From the NCBI GenBank assembly GCA_009922405.1, contig RFVZ01000008.1:1-22789 (forward strand): DNA of 22,789 nt, written 5' to 3'. Below, piece after piece: positions 7,469 through 15,984 of the stretch; the first letter of the stretch is position 1, and every line of letters starts with the position of its first letter. A model generated the notes under the pieces. The model did not search any database. It saw only the letters and a list, made by a program, of their open reading frames with translations, and was not told the origin of the DNA. Origin of the DNA: Betaproteobacteria bacterium. GTDB taxonomy: Bacteria > Pseudomonadota > Gammaproteobacteria > Burkholderiales > Burkholderiaceae_E. The position numbers and the translations under genes were made by a program.

Positions 7469-9271
7469 TTATGCAGCAAACTGTAACTCAGCCAGGCGGG
7501 CGTACAAACCATTGCGAGCGATCAGTTCAAGGTGGGTTCCAGCCTCGACCACCTGCCCCTGATCGAGAACGATGATCCGGTTCGCGCGTTGCACGGTCGC
7601 CAGTCGATGTGCGATGACAAGGGTCGTGCGTCCTTGCATGGCGGCTTCGAGGGCGTTTTGTACCGCTCGTTCATTTTCCGCATCCAGACTACTGGTGGCC
7701 TCGTCGAGCAGTAGGAGGGGCGCATTGCGGATGATCGCGCGGGCAATGGCGATCCGCTGCCGCTGCCCGCCCGAAAGACGCACGCCGCGCTCGCCCAGGG
7801 GCGTCGCATAGCCTTGCGGTAAACGCGCAATGAACTCATGCGCCTGGGCTGCACGAGCGGCCGCTTCGACTTCCGCGTCTGTGGCCTCAGGGCGACCATA
7901 ACGAATATTTTCGCTGGCGTTCGCGGAAAAAATGACCGGCTCCTGCGGGACCAGTGCCATGCAGGCCCGAAGGGTTTCCAGCCCAAGGTCCTGAGTGGCG
8001 ATCCCATCGAGTCGAATCACACCGGTCGATGGATCATAAAAACGCAATAAAAGCTTCAACAAGGTCGATTTTCCGGCCCCGGATGGGCCCACCAACGCCA
8101 CTGTTTCGCCGCGCTCCAGGCGCAATGACACGGACTGCATCGCCGGTGTGGCCGGCCGCGATGGATACCAGAACGACACCGCGTCAAATTCGACGGTCAG
8201 GCCCCCCGCATTGCCCCGTGCATTGCCTCCTTGATACCCACCCTCGGGATCCAGCGGTAAACGCGCAGGGTGCGCAGGCGAGACGATGCTCGGGCGGGTT
8301 TGCAGCCATTCAATCAACCGCTCGATCGCACCGGCCGCCCGTAAAAGTTCGCCCCAAACTTCAGCGAGCACGGCGGCACTCGATGCGACCATCGCAATCA
8401 AAATCACCGACTGGCCCAGCGTTCCGGCGCCGAGCTCACCGCGCAGGACCGCTTGAGTCCCCAGATACAGCCCGCCAACCAGTGCCGCAAAAATCGCCAC
8501 GATGACAAACGCCGTCAAGGCCGCGCGTACCCGGGTGCGCCGAATCGCCGTCGCAAACGCGCGCTGCGTCGCCTGGGCAAATCGGTCCGCTTCGCGGGAC
8601 TCCTGGCCAAACGCCTGCACGATTGCAATCGCACCAAGCGTCTCACCGGCCATCGCCGAAGCATCCGCCACCCGATCCTGACTCGCCCGCGATAACCGCC
8701 GCACCCGCCGGCCAATCAACATCGCTGGAAGTACTACACCGCCAATCGCACCCAGAACCGACAACGAAATCATTGGGCTGGCCAGAATGAGCATCACCAT
8801 CCCACCCACAAACAACACGGCGTTACGCAGGCCCATCGACAGGCTAGAGCCCACAACGCTCTGCACAAGAGTCGTATCAGCAACTAGTCGCGACAGCACG
8901 TCCCCGGTAGGAAGTGATTCAAAAAATAAAGCATCCTGACGCAACAGATGCCCGTAAACCGCATCGCGCAGATCGGCCGTCACACGTTCACCCAGCCACG
9001 ACACCATATAAAAGCGCGCGGACGTCAGGAGTCCGGTGGCGATACTGATGCCCATCAGCCACCCAAATCGTTCGCGCAGGATCGTCGGCCGATCAGCCGG
9101 TAATGCCGCCAGTGCGGTATCCACCAAATCCCGTAGCGCAAGCGGGATGGCCAAAGTACAGATCGCTGCCAATCCAAGAAAAAGCATTGCCAGCGCAACC
9201 GCCCTCCAATACGGCCGAACAAAGGGCAACAGCGCCTGGAGCGCCTCGGGGAGTGCCTTTTTAGTTGACAT
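7469..9271 (-). CDS. ABC exporter, fused permease and ATPase (MsbA/ABCB type)
   Basis: This 600-residue half-transporter has an N-terminal six-helix membrane domain (roughly residues 20-310) and a C-terminal ATPase. The ATPase motifs are complete: Walker A GPSGAGKST (395-403), Q-loop VPQEP, signature LSGGQ (499-503), and Walker B LLLLDE (519-524). A homodimer in the inner membrane would pump lipid-like or hydrophobic substrates outward; the substrate cannot be told from sequence. The linker between domains contains a Gly/Asn-rich GGYQGGNARGNAGG encoded partly by two 12-bp repeats (8208-8231), an unusual low-complexity insertion. Its ATG overlaps the TGA of the upstream aldo/keto reductase by one base, so the two are translationally coupled. 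otnK starts 20 bp downstream. Confidence 0.9.
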   Translation of the reverse strand: MSTKKALPEALQALLPFVRPYWRAVALAMLFLGLAAICTLAIPLALRDLVDTALAALPADRPTILRERFGWLMGISIATGLLTSARFYMVSWLGERVTADLRDAVYGHLLRQDALFFESLPTGDVLSRLVADTTLVQSVVGSSLSMGLRNAVLFVGGMVMLILASPMISLSVLGAIGGVVLPAMLIGRRVRRLSRASQDRVADASAMAGETLGAIAIVQAFGQESREADRFAQATQRAFATAIRRTRVRAALTAFVIVAIFAALVGGLYLGTQAVLRGELGAGTLGQSVILIAMVASSAAVLAEVWGELLRAAGAIERLIEWLQTRPSIVSPAHPARLPLDPEGGYQGGNARGNAGGLTVEFDAVSFWYPSRPATPAMQSVSLRLERGETVALVGPSGAGKSTLLKLLLRFYDPSTGVIRLDGIATQDLGLETLRACMALVPQEPVIFSANASENIRYGRPEATDAEVEAAARAAQAHEFIARLPQGYATPLGERGVRLSGGQRQRIAIARAIIRNAPLLLLDEATSSLDAENERAVQNALEAAMQGRTTLVIAHRLATVQRANRIIVLDQGQVVEAGTHLELIARNGLYARLAELQFAA

Positions 9272-10332
9272 CAGGGCGCGGGGTTCGGCATCCGCTGATG
9301 GATCGATTCGATTCCTGCAATCACTTCAGGTGGCAATTCCAAGTCAATGCTGGCGATGTTTGCTTCGAGCTGCTCGAGTGAAGTCGCGCCAATAATGTTG
9401 GATGTCAGAAAGGGGCGGGAATTCACGTAGGCCAGCGCCCCTTGCGCGGGATCGATTCCGTGACGCCGAAATAGATCGACATATTCAGCGATAGCGGCCT
9501 GTGTCGTCGGGCTGCTGTAGCGCGAAAATCGCTCGAATAACGTAATCCGTGCCCCGGCTGGACGAGCCCCTTGAGAATATTTTCCACTCAACCAACCAAA
9601 CGCCAGGGGCGAATAGGCCAGGAGGCCAACGCCATCGCGCATCGCAAATTCGGCCAGGCCAATCTCAAAAATCCGATTAACCAGACTGTAGGGATTCTGA
9701 ATCGAGACAACCCTTGGCAGCGGAGAGTTGCCTTGATGCGAAGCGGCCTGCAAAAAACGCGCAACGCCCCAGGGAGTTTCATTCGATACGCCGATTTGTC
9801 GAATTTTGCCGGCCTGGATTAATTGTCCGAGCGCGTCCAGCGTTTCTTCGATCGGGACGGTCTCCTCACCTTCGACATGCTCGTACCCCATCTGGCCAAA
9901 GCAATTAGTGCTCCGATCGGGCCAGTGCAATTGGTACAGATCAATGTAATCGGTCTGTAGACGACGCAAACTGTCATTGACGGCTTCGATCAGGTTGGTC
10001 GCATTAAAAGCCAGCCGTCCATCGCGAATATGCGATGGTCGTGTGGGGGTTCGACTCGGACCCGCGGCTTTGGTTGCCAACACGATTTGGTCGCGTCGTG
10101 AGGGCCGTTGGGCCAGCCATGTCCCGATAAACGTTTCGGTGCGCCCCGCAGTGTCGGGCTTGGGTGGGACTGGATACATTTCTGCCGTGTCAATTAGATT
10201 CACACCCGCTGCCAAGGCCGCATCGAGTTGAGAATGGGCTTCTTGTTCGGTGTTTTGCTGGCCCCAGGTCATGGTGCCTAATGCAATCTGACTGACCTCT
10301 GGACCATTCGGTCCGAGTGCGCGGAATTTCAT
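9271..10332 (-). CDS. Aldo/keto reductase (Tas-like, NADP(H)-dependent)
   Basis: This 353-residue protein has the aldo/keto reductase catalytic tetrad in order: D48 and Y53 in IDTAEMY, K88 in VLATKAAG, and H136 in YQLHWPD. The N-terminus MKFRALGPNGPEVSQIALGTMTWG and the overall length resemble the Tas subgroup. It would reduce an aldehyde or ketone using NADPH in the cytoplasm; the substrate is unknown. GGGAG lies ahead of the ATG, within and just past the stop of the MFS gene. The stop is fused to the ATG of the ABC exporter (TGATG). The unit MFS, reductase, exporter suggests a detoxification or export cassette, but this is only an inference. Confidence 0.9.
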   Translation of the reverse strand: MKFRALGPNGPEVSQIALGTMTWGQQNTEQEAHSQLDAALAAGVNLIDTAEMYPVPPKPDTAGRTETFIGTWLAQRPSRRDQIVLATKAAGPSRTPTRPSHIRDGRLAFNATNLIEAVNDSLRRLQTDYIDLYQLHWPDRSTNCFGQMGYEHVEGEETVPIEETLDALGQLIQAGKIRQIGVSNETPWGVARFLQAASHQGNSPLPRVVSIQNPYSLVNRIFEIGLAEFAMRDGVGLLAYSPLAFGWLSGKYSQGARPAGARITLFERFSRYSSPTTQAAIAEYVDLFRRHGIDPAQGALAYVNSRPFLTSNIIGATSLEQLEANIASIDLELPPEVIAGIESIHQRMPNPAP

Positions 10333-10343
10333 CGAGTTTCTCC

Positions 10344-11997
10344 CTAGATGCGGCTGGCAGGATACAGGGTTGATTCGCCCGGCTTAGTGCCCTGCGGTTC
10401 TGATGGCTCTAATGGCTCTAATGGCTCTAATGGTTCTAACGGGTGGGCGATCATGCGCAGGACCCGTGGTGGCGTTTCGCCGACGTGGAGAGCATATTTT
10501 TTTGCGCGCAGTTCAAGATCTGCCTCGGTCAGACGCTCATGCTGACGCAAATGCCCGACCCACGATTCATCGAGAAACCATTCAACAAATCGATCGGGTT
10601 CGGCAGAGTCTCTAAACAACTCCCACGACAAAGCGCCGTTACGCAAGCGATGACGCCGACTCTCGACCATCAAGGCGACAAACGCATCAACTTTTGCGGG
10701 TTCGACGACATATTCAATCGTCACCATTACCGGACCCCGACTGATGTCCATCGAACGATCGGCTTGCGGCGCATGCCAATCGCGCGCAGGCTGTAGCTCT
10801 GCTGGCCGGTGATCACTGAGCGCGAAACGGCGCGCGACCAGAACGGCGGTCAAACTGCTCATCAGTGCGGCCGCGATCAGCGTGCCATGCAGTTCGGTCT
10901 GCTCCGCGACTTTGCCCCAGATCGCCGCGCCGATTGCGCTACCGCCCATCATCGACATCTGAAAAATGGCCATTCCACGGGCTCGAATCCAGTCTGGCAG
11001 GCCTAATTGGGCCGCCACCGTCATCGTGTTGGCTGCGCCAATCCAACCCACGCCTGCGATTAGCATGGCGGGTGCAGCCACCCAAATACTGGGTGCGGTC
11101 GCAACGATCAATGCCGCGGCCGCGTTCAGTAAGGAGGCACGGACAACTAGCTGATTACGCGAATACGTATCCCGAAAACGTGGCAACACAAGCACACCCA
11201 CAATTGCACCCAAACCCATCAGTGCAAGGAGCAGGGTATAGGTAGCGGCATTGCCACCGGGGAGACTACGGGCCAACAATGGCAACAACGCCATCTGTGG
11301 CACTGCATTCAAAAAGAATAAGGCCGCTCGCCACATCGCTGCCTGCAGCGGGGGCGATTGGCGAACAAATTGAAGCCCAACTCGAATCGCCCCAAAAAAA
11401 CGTTCCGCGGGCAGGGCGCGGGTTGTGACTTCTCGGCGCCAGCGCAAAATCGCCCAAGTCGCACCCAATGAAAGGAGTGCATTTAAGATGAAGACCGCCG
11501 AGGGACCCAAGCTGGCAATCAGGGCTCCCGCCAGAATCGGGCCGACGATTCGGGAACCGTTCATCGAAATGAACAATTTCCGGGGTAATCGCCGCAAATA
11601 CTGGCCACCGTAATGCCAGGCCAATTCCGTGGAGAAAGGTCAAAACCAATAACCAGTTCGCATCCAGGGTTTCGGTAAAAGACGCCACGGCTAAGGCAAT
11701 CCCCACCACCACGACCCAAAGCTGCGTCATTGCAAACCATCGTCTGCGATCAAGAATGTCTGCGAGCGCTCCGCTGGGAACTCCGAGCAGAAACACAGGT
11801 AAGGTTGACGCCGCTTGAACCAGGGCCACCAAGAGCGGTGAGGTGGTGAGGCTGGTCATCAACCAACCCGCCGCCACATCATTGGCCCACATCACCGTAT
11901 TGGCGACTAGCCACACCAGCCACAAGCGTCGGAAGACGGCGCCAGCCAGGGGCTTAAGAGACTCTGGCCAGCGCACGTGTCTGAATAACGTGTTCAC
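10344..11997 (-). pseudogene. EntS-like MFS exporter (MFS_3 family) disrupted by an internal deletion/frameshift
   Basis: Two overlapping reading frames together spell one MFS protein. The first (11997 downward, GTG start) carries N-terminal helices and the loop motif GVPSGALADILDRRRW (residues 72-87), and is recognisable to ITPEIV at residue 142 (codon at 11572-11574). It then continues into nonsense. The second frame resumes the family sequence at ISMNGSRIVGP (from 11570) and runs 408 codons to 10344. Family members have about 13 residues between these motifs (P-R-x-x-L-P-A-A-x-A-L-N-G), all missing here, so a deletion of roughly 38 bp fits better than a single-base error. The C-terminus carries the antibiotic-monooxygenase-like ferredoxin fold (VTIEYVVEPAKVDAFVALM) usual in this MFS subgroup, then a Leu-Glu-Pro repeat tail. 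It starts 22 bp after gyrB. Confidence 0.8.
10396..10440. repeat. Five 9-bp tandem units at the 3' end of the MFS gene
   Basis: Units on the plus strand are GGTTCTGAT, GGCTCTAAT three times exactly, and GGTTCTAAC, at 10396-10440. On the coding strand they give a Leu-Glu-Pro repeat beyond the conserved C-terminal domain. The length keeps the reading frame whatever the copy number. Confidence 0.9.
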
Positions 11998-12019
11998 ACG
12001 TCAGTTAAGGCCTTTCGCG

Positions 12020-14584
12020 TTAAACATCAATGTTGCGAGCAATCAGTGCATTACGTTCGATAAATGCTCGCCTAGGTTCGACCTCATCACCCATCAGCGT
12101 TGTAAAGATCTGATCCGCGCCAATGGCGTCATCAATACGCACCTGGAGCAAGCGCCGAACACTTGAATCCATGGTGGTTTCCCAAAGCTGCGATGGATTC
12201 ATCTCACCGAGGCCTTTGTAACGCTGGCGACTCACTCCGCGCTCGGCTTCAGACAGTAACCAGCGCATAGCCTCTCTAAAATCAGCCACGGGGTGACTGC
12301 GTTTGTCACCAACGGTTCGATCGGCAACCGCGCGATCCGCGACGACGCCATCGGCAGAGACTTCCTCGGCTTCACCCCGTGGCCGACGCTCACGACCGCG
12401 CCTGATTTCTGCTCCCGCACCGATTAAGTCGACGACCAATCGGGCACAATCGATGAGGATTTCATAATCGCCCGACTCGACAAAATCGGCGTCGATCACA
12501 CTGACTTTGACATTGCCATGAACACGTCGTGAAATTCGTAAAGTCCAACGCTCATGACGTTCATCAAACTGTGCTTGAACCGCGGGTGCATTGATCTGAG
12601 CAACAACCGGTAGTCCTTTTGAGAGGGCCGCCTGCAATCGCTCGGCACTGCCAATCGCCTGGTCTTCATCGCTTAAATTCAGTTCGCAACCGTCCATGAT
12701 TGCGCTCAAGGCTTCAGCGTCAAGAATCACCGAGAGCCGATCAACGACCGCTTGCGCCAACAAAAAACGACGGGCCAATTCACTCAGTGCATCACCCTGA
12801 ATCGACGTAGCTCCGCCTTGCGGCACGAGCTCCGCACCCTCGAGGGCGAGCGTCAGCATGTGCTGATTGAGCTCGTAATCGTCTTTCAGATAGCGTTCAT
12901 CCCGACCATGTTTAACTTTGTAAAGAGGTGGTTGCGCAATGTAGACGTGACCGCGCTCGATCAACTCAGGCATTTGTCGATAGAAAAACGTCAACAGCAG
13001 CGTCCGAATGTGACTTCCGTCAACATCCGCGTCGGTCATGATGATGATTCGGTGGTAACGAAGTTTGTCGAGTGAGTAATCTTCAACACCAATTCCGGTT
13101 CCTAAAGCGGTAATGAGTGTTGCGATTTCTGCGCTCGCCAGTAACTTGTCAAAACGGGCCTTTTCGACATTCAGAATTTTGCCCTTCAGGGGCAAGATCG
13201 CCTGGAACTTACGGTCTCGGCCCTGCTTCGCGGAACCCCCTGCGCTATCACCCTCAACAATGAAAAGTTCCGCTCGCGCCGGATCACGTTCCTGACAATC
13301 GGCCAATTTACCGGGCAAACCCAGGCCGTCGAGCAGTCCTTTGCGCCGCGTCATTTCGCGCGCACGACGCGCAGCTTCTCGGGCCCGCGCCGCATCCACA
13401 ATTTTGCCGCAAATAATTTTGGCGTCCGCCGGGCGTTCTTCTAAAAACTGTTCCAACGCACGTCCGACCAACTCTTCAACGGGCGCACGAACCTCGCTCG
13501 ATACGAGTTTCTCTTTAGTCTGACTCGAGAATTTAGGCTCCGGTACTTTGACGCTTAAGACGCAGGCAAGACCTTCACGCATGTCGTCACCAGTTGTTTC
13601 GACCTTCGCTTTGCGGGCGAATTCATGATCGGTGATGTATTTGTTCATCACCCGAGTCATCGCCGCGCGTAATCCGGTTAAGTGTGTACCCCCGTCTCGT
13701 TGCGGAATGTTGTTCGTGAAACATAAAACCTGTTCCCCATACCCGTCGTTCCATTGCATCGCCACTTCAACCGAAATTCCTTCGCGACTGGCCTCGGCAT
13801 AAAATGTGGTTGGATGAATGATTGCTTTATTTTTGTTGATATATTCGACAAACCCCCGAACCCCACCCGAGAACGCAAAATTTTCTTCTTTGCCCGTTCG
13901 TTGATCGAGTAATCGAATCTTGACGCCATTATTCAGGAATGATAGTTCCCGGATTCGTTTGGCTAATACATCGTAGTGATACTCAACCAGACCAAAAATC
14001 TCGATGTCGGCCAAGAAGTGGACTTCGGTTCCTTTTTTATCGCTCTGTCCAATGCAGCGAATTGGTGAGACTTGTAGCTCTGTACCATCCGGTCCGCGTT
14101 GTTTCTCAACCAGTCGATTAATAACCGCACCGCGCTCGAATTCCATTTGATGAACTTTGCCATCACGTCGGATCGTGACCTTAAGCCATTGCGACAGTCC
14201 ATTGACACATGAAACTCCGACCCCATGTAATCCACCGGAAACTTTGTAGCTGTTTTGATCAAACTTGCCACCTGCATGAAGCTCCGTCATGACAATTTCC
14301 GCGGCACTGCGCGGAGGTTCATGTCGGTCATCAAATTTAATACCTGTTGGGATTCCCCGCCCGTTATCAATCACACTAATCGAATTGTCAGTATGAATTG
14401 TCACGGTAATATCATCGCAATGGCCTGCAAGCGCCTCGTCGATGGCGTTATCGAGAACTTCAAACACTAAATGATGTAATCCGGTGCCGTCCGAGGTATC
14501 TCCAATGTACATTCCGGGTCGTTTTCGAACCGCTTCCAATCCTTCGAGAATTTGGATCGATGAAGCTGAATAATCCTGTGTCAT
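12020..14584 (-). CDS. gyrB: DNA gyrase subunit B
   Basis: This 854-residue type IIA topoisomerase B subunit has a GHKL ATPase domain with NAIDEA, DNGRGIP and GGLHGVG near the N-terminus. A transducer domain follows, then TOPRIM with E444GDSAGG and D518-A-D520-V-D522. It ends with the proteobacterial C-terminal module (RYKGLGEMNPSQLWETTMD). With GyrA it introduces negative supercoils. It is longer than E. coli GyrB (804 residues), partly because of an insertion at about residues 731-763 made of Arg/Glu-rich sequence and V-A-D-R repeats. dnaN lies 27 bp upstream with no recF between, as in many betaproteobacteria. The start context is weak (AAAAGA); the ATG is chosen because MTQDYSASSIQILEGLEAVRKRPGMYIG is the canonical N-terminus. 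Confidence 0.97.
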   Translation of the reverse strand: MTQDYSASSIQILEGLEAVRKRPGMYIGDTSDGTGLHHLVFEVLDNAIDEALAGHCDDITVTIHTDNSISVIDNGRGIPTGIKFDDRHEPPRSAAEIVMTELHAGGKFDQNSYKVSGGLHGVGVSCVNGLSQWLKVTIRRDGKVHQMEFERGAVINRLVEKQRGPDGTELQVSPIRCIGQSDKKGTEVHFLADIEIFGLVEYHYDVLAKRIRELSFLNNGVKIRLLDQRTGKEENFAFSGGVRGFVEYINKNKAIIHPTTFYAEASREGISVEVAMQWNDGYGEQVLCFTNNIPQRDGGTHLTGLRAAMTRVMNKYITDHEFARKAKVETTGDDMREGLACVLSVKVPEPKFSSQTKEKLVSSEVRAPVEELVGRALEQFLEERPADAKIICGKIVDAARAREAARRAREMTRRKGLLDGLGLPGKLADCQERDPARAELFIVEGDSAGGSAKQGRDRKFQAILPLKGKILNVEKARFDKLLASAEIATLITALGTGIGVEDYSLDKLRYHRIIIMTDADVDGSHIRTLLLTFFYRQMPELIERGHVYIAQPPLYKVKHGRDERYLKDDYELNQHMLTLALEGAELVPQGGATSIQGDALSELARRFLLAQAVVDRLSVILDAEALSAIMDGCELNLSDEDQAIGSAERLQAALSKGLPVVAQINAPAVQAQFDERHERWTLRISRRVHGNVKVSVIDADFVESGDYEILIDCARLVVDLIGAGAEIRRGRERRPRGEAEEVSADGVVADRAVADRTVGDKRSHPVADFREAMRWLLSEAERGVSRQRYKGLGEMNPSQLWETTMDSSVRRLLQVRIDDAIGADQIFTTLMGDEVEPRRAFIERNALIARNIDV
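12299..12343. repeat. Three degenerate 15-bp units inside gyrB
   Basis: Plus-strand blocks 12299-12313, 12314-12328 and 12329-12343 encode VGDKR, VADRT and VADRA on the minus strand (residues 748-762). They sit within the GyrB insertion and preserve the frame. Confidence 0.7.
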
Positions 14585-14611
14585 CGCAATATCTTTTGAA
14601 TAGAAGGCAAA

Positions 14612-15760
14612 TTAAATTCGAACTGGCATGACCACATACTGAAATCCGTCAATACCTGGTACCGTTAAGAGTGCACTCGACCCCGATTCACCGAAATGTA
14701 GAACCACCTGCTCTGATTTAAGATTATTTAAACAATCCAGTAGGTAAGACACATTAAAACCCACATCAAGCTCGTCATCGTTGTAATCAACTTCTAACTC
14801 ATCAGTGGCTTCTTCTTGATCGGAGTTTTGCGCTTGAATTTGCAGCGCGCCTGGGCTGAGTTTGAATTGGACTGCGCGGAATTTCTCACCGGTCAAGATG
14901 GCGACCCGGTTCAGTGCCCGCGTAAAGGAATCCCGCCCAATCGTCACATGGCGTTGATGATTTTGGGGAATGACGCGCCGCCAATCGGGAAATTTCCCCT
15001 CGACCAGTTTGGTGACGAGTTCGATAGTGGCTTCCTTTTCGTCTGTGAAACGAAAGCGCGCCTGATTGACCGCGACTTCAATCGAAACCAATTCATCCGT
15101 GTCGGCCAGTAGGCGTTGGAGCTCGATGACGGCTTTGCGAGGAATGATGACCTCGCTATGCGGCTGCTCGATTGCTAGCGAATCACATGTACTGGTAGCA
15201 ACGGCAAGGCGGTGTGCATCGGTAGCTACAACGGTAATGGTTTGGCCCTCGACGACAACGAGCAGACCATTTAAGTAAAACCGGATGTCCTGTTGCGCCA
15301 TGGCGTAAAACACCTGGTTGAACAGATGCTTCAGCGTCGCCTGGGGAAGGGAGAACTGGACCAGGCCCGCTTCGATAAGGGCTGCAGTCGGGTACGACTC
15401 TGCCCCCAGGGTCTGCAAGGTGAATCGACTTTTTCCGGCGGTCAGCGTCAGTTTTCGAGTGCTATGGCTCACCGTTATCTGCCCGTCGTCGGGCATGGAT
15501 CGCAGGATATCCAACAACTTGCGGGCACCGACCGTCGTGGTCATCTCTGCAGGATCGGATCCTGCGGGGCCCGTCGCCGCCAATTCGGCGGTTGTACGAA
15601 TCTGGATCTCGCTATCGCTCCCGGTTAATGAAACCGAGGTGCCTTCGCGCTTGATCAGGACGTTGGCGAGGATGGGTTGCGTGTGGCGGCGCTCGATGAT
15701 GCCCGCCACAATTTGGAGAGGGCGCAAGATCGCGTCACGGTTTGCTTTGATCAATTGCAT
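14612..15760 (-). CDS. dnaN: DNA polymerase III beta subunit (sliding clamp)
   Basis: This 382-residue protein is slightly longer than the usual 366-370. The N-terminus MQLIKANRDAILRPLQIVAGIIERRHTQPILANVLI is the canonical clamp start. LFNQVFYAMAQQDIRFYLNGLL, ATDAHRLA and the C-terminal YVVMPVRI ending are standard. It forms the ring-shaped dimer that tethers DNA polymerase to DNA. It lies between dnaA (224 bp upstream, across the origin candidate) and gyrB (27 bp downstream), all co-oriented. The upstream Shine-Dalgarno is weak (TAAGAA). A short Gly/Pro/Asp-containing segment around GPAGSDPAEM appears to be a small surface-loop extension. Confidence 0.97.
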   Translation of the reverse strand: MQLIKANRDAILRPLQIVAGIIERRHTQPILANVLIKREGTSVSLTGSDSEIQIRTTAELAATGPAGSDPAEMTTTVGARKLLDILRSMPDDGQITVSHSTRKLTLTAGKSRFTLQTLGAESYPTAALIEAGLVQFSLPQATLKHLFNQVFYAMAQQDIRFYLNGLLVVVEGQTITVVATDAHRLAVATSTCDSLAIEQPHSEVIIPRKAVIELQRLLADTDELVSIEVAVNQARFRFTDEKEATIELVTKLVEGKFPDWRRVIPQNHQRHVTIGRDSFTRALNRVAILTGEKFRAVQFKLSPGALQIQAQNSDQEEATDELEVDYNDDELDVGFNVSYLLDCLNNLKSEQVVLHFGESGSSALLTVPGIDGFQYVVMPVRI

Positions 15761-15796
15761 GATGTTCTTACACTCTTATGAGTAATATATAAAGAG

Positions 15797-15812
15797 TAAT
15801 AGTAGGTAATAA
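15797..15812 (+). promoter_or_regulatory. DnaA-trio-like element
   Basis: The plus strand reads TAA TAG TAG G TAA TAA. The DnaA-trio is defined as repeated 3'-[G/A]AT-5' running away from a DnaA box. Reading leftward from the box-like site at 15823-15831 gives AAT AAT G GAT GAT AAT, the expected polarity. A GGGGAT spacer lies between them and AT-rich DNA beyond. Confidence 0.5.
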
Positions 15813-15911
15813 GGGGATCAACTTATTCATCGATCGACGGGAATTGAGTCTGAGTCAGGTGTTCAGGGCAGCAGAACCCTGTGGACAGGATGAGGCCAAT
15901 CGATTTGAACC

Positions 15912-15920
15912 TGTGGACAA
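15912..15920 (-). promoter_or_regulatory. DnaA box-like site (one mismatch)
   Basis: The minus strand reads TTGTCCACA, one mismatch from TTATCCACA. A weaker same-orientation site, CTGTCCACA, lies 32 bp away at 15880-15888, about three helical turns. Confidence 0.6.
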
Positions 15921-15970
15921 CTACCGGGGCGAGAATGGTCCTCTTGAAAACAGTACAGATGTCCACTGGG

Positions 15971-15979
15971 TTATTCACC
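15971..15979 (+). promoter_or_regulatory. DnaA box-like site
   Basis: TTATTCACC differs from the relaxed consensus TTATNCACA at one base. It lies just past the dnaA stop codon, at the dnaA edge of the candidate origin. Confidence 0.5.
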
Positions 15980-15984
15980 GGTTG

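Larger units (their letters stand above)
15761..15984. other. oriC: Candidate chromosomal replication origin (dnaA-dnaN spacer)
   Basis: This 224-bp non-coding spacer holds several DnaA-box-like sites: TTATTCATC 15823-15831, CTGTCCACA on the minus strand 15880-15888, TTGTCCACA on the minus strand 15912-15920, and TTATTCACC 15971-15979. Next to them is an AT-rich stretch (about 15771-15812) containing a TAA/TAG trinucleotide run. Position between dnaA and dnaN, box cluster, AT-rich element and trio run are the classical origin ingredients. The boxes are not perfect matches to TTATCCACA, and the only perfect box lies upstream of dnaA (17521). The origin could therefore involve that spacer instead or both. 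Confidence 0.6.

Noticed and set aside
10344..11997. Programmed frameshift instead of a pseudogene in the MFS gene
   Set aside because: About 13 conserved residues are missing at the junction, so a ribosomal frameshift would not restore the family sequence.
14585..14611. Absence of recF between dnaN and gyrB
   Set aside because: Common in betaproteobacteria; there is no remnant in the 27-bp gap, so it is not an anomaly.
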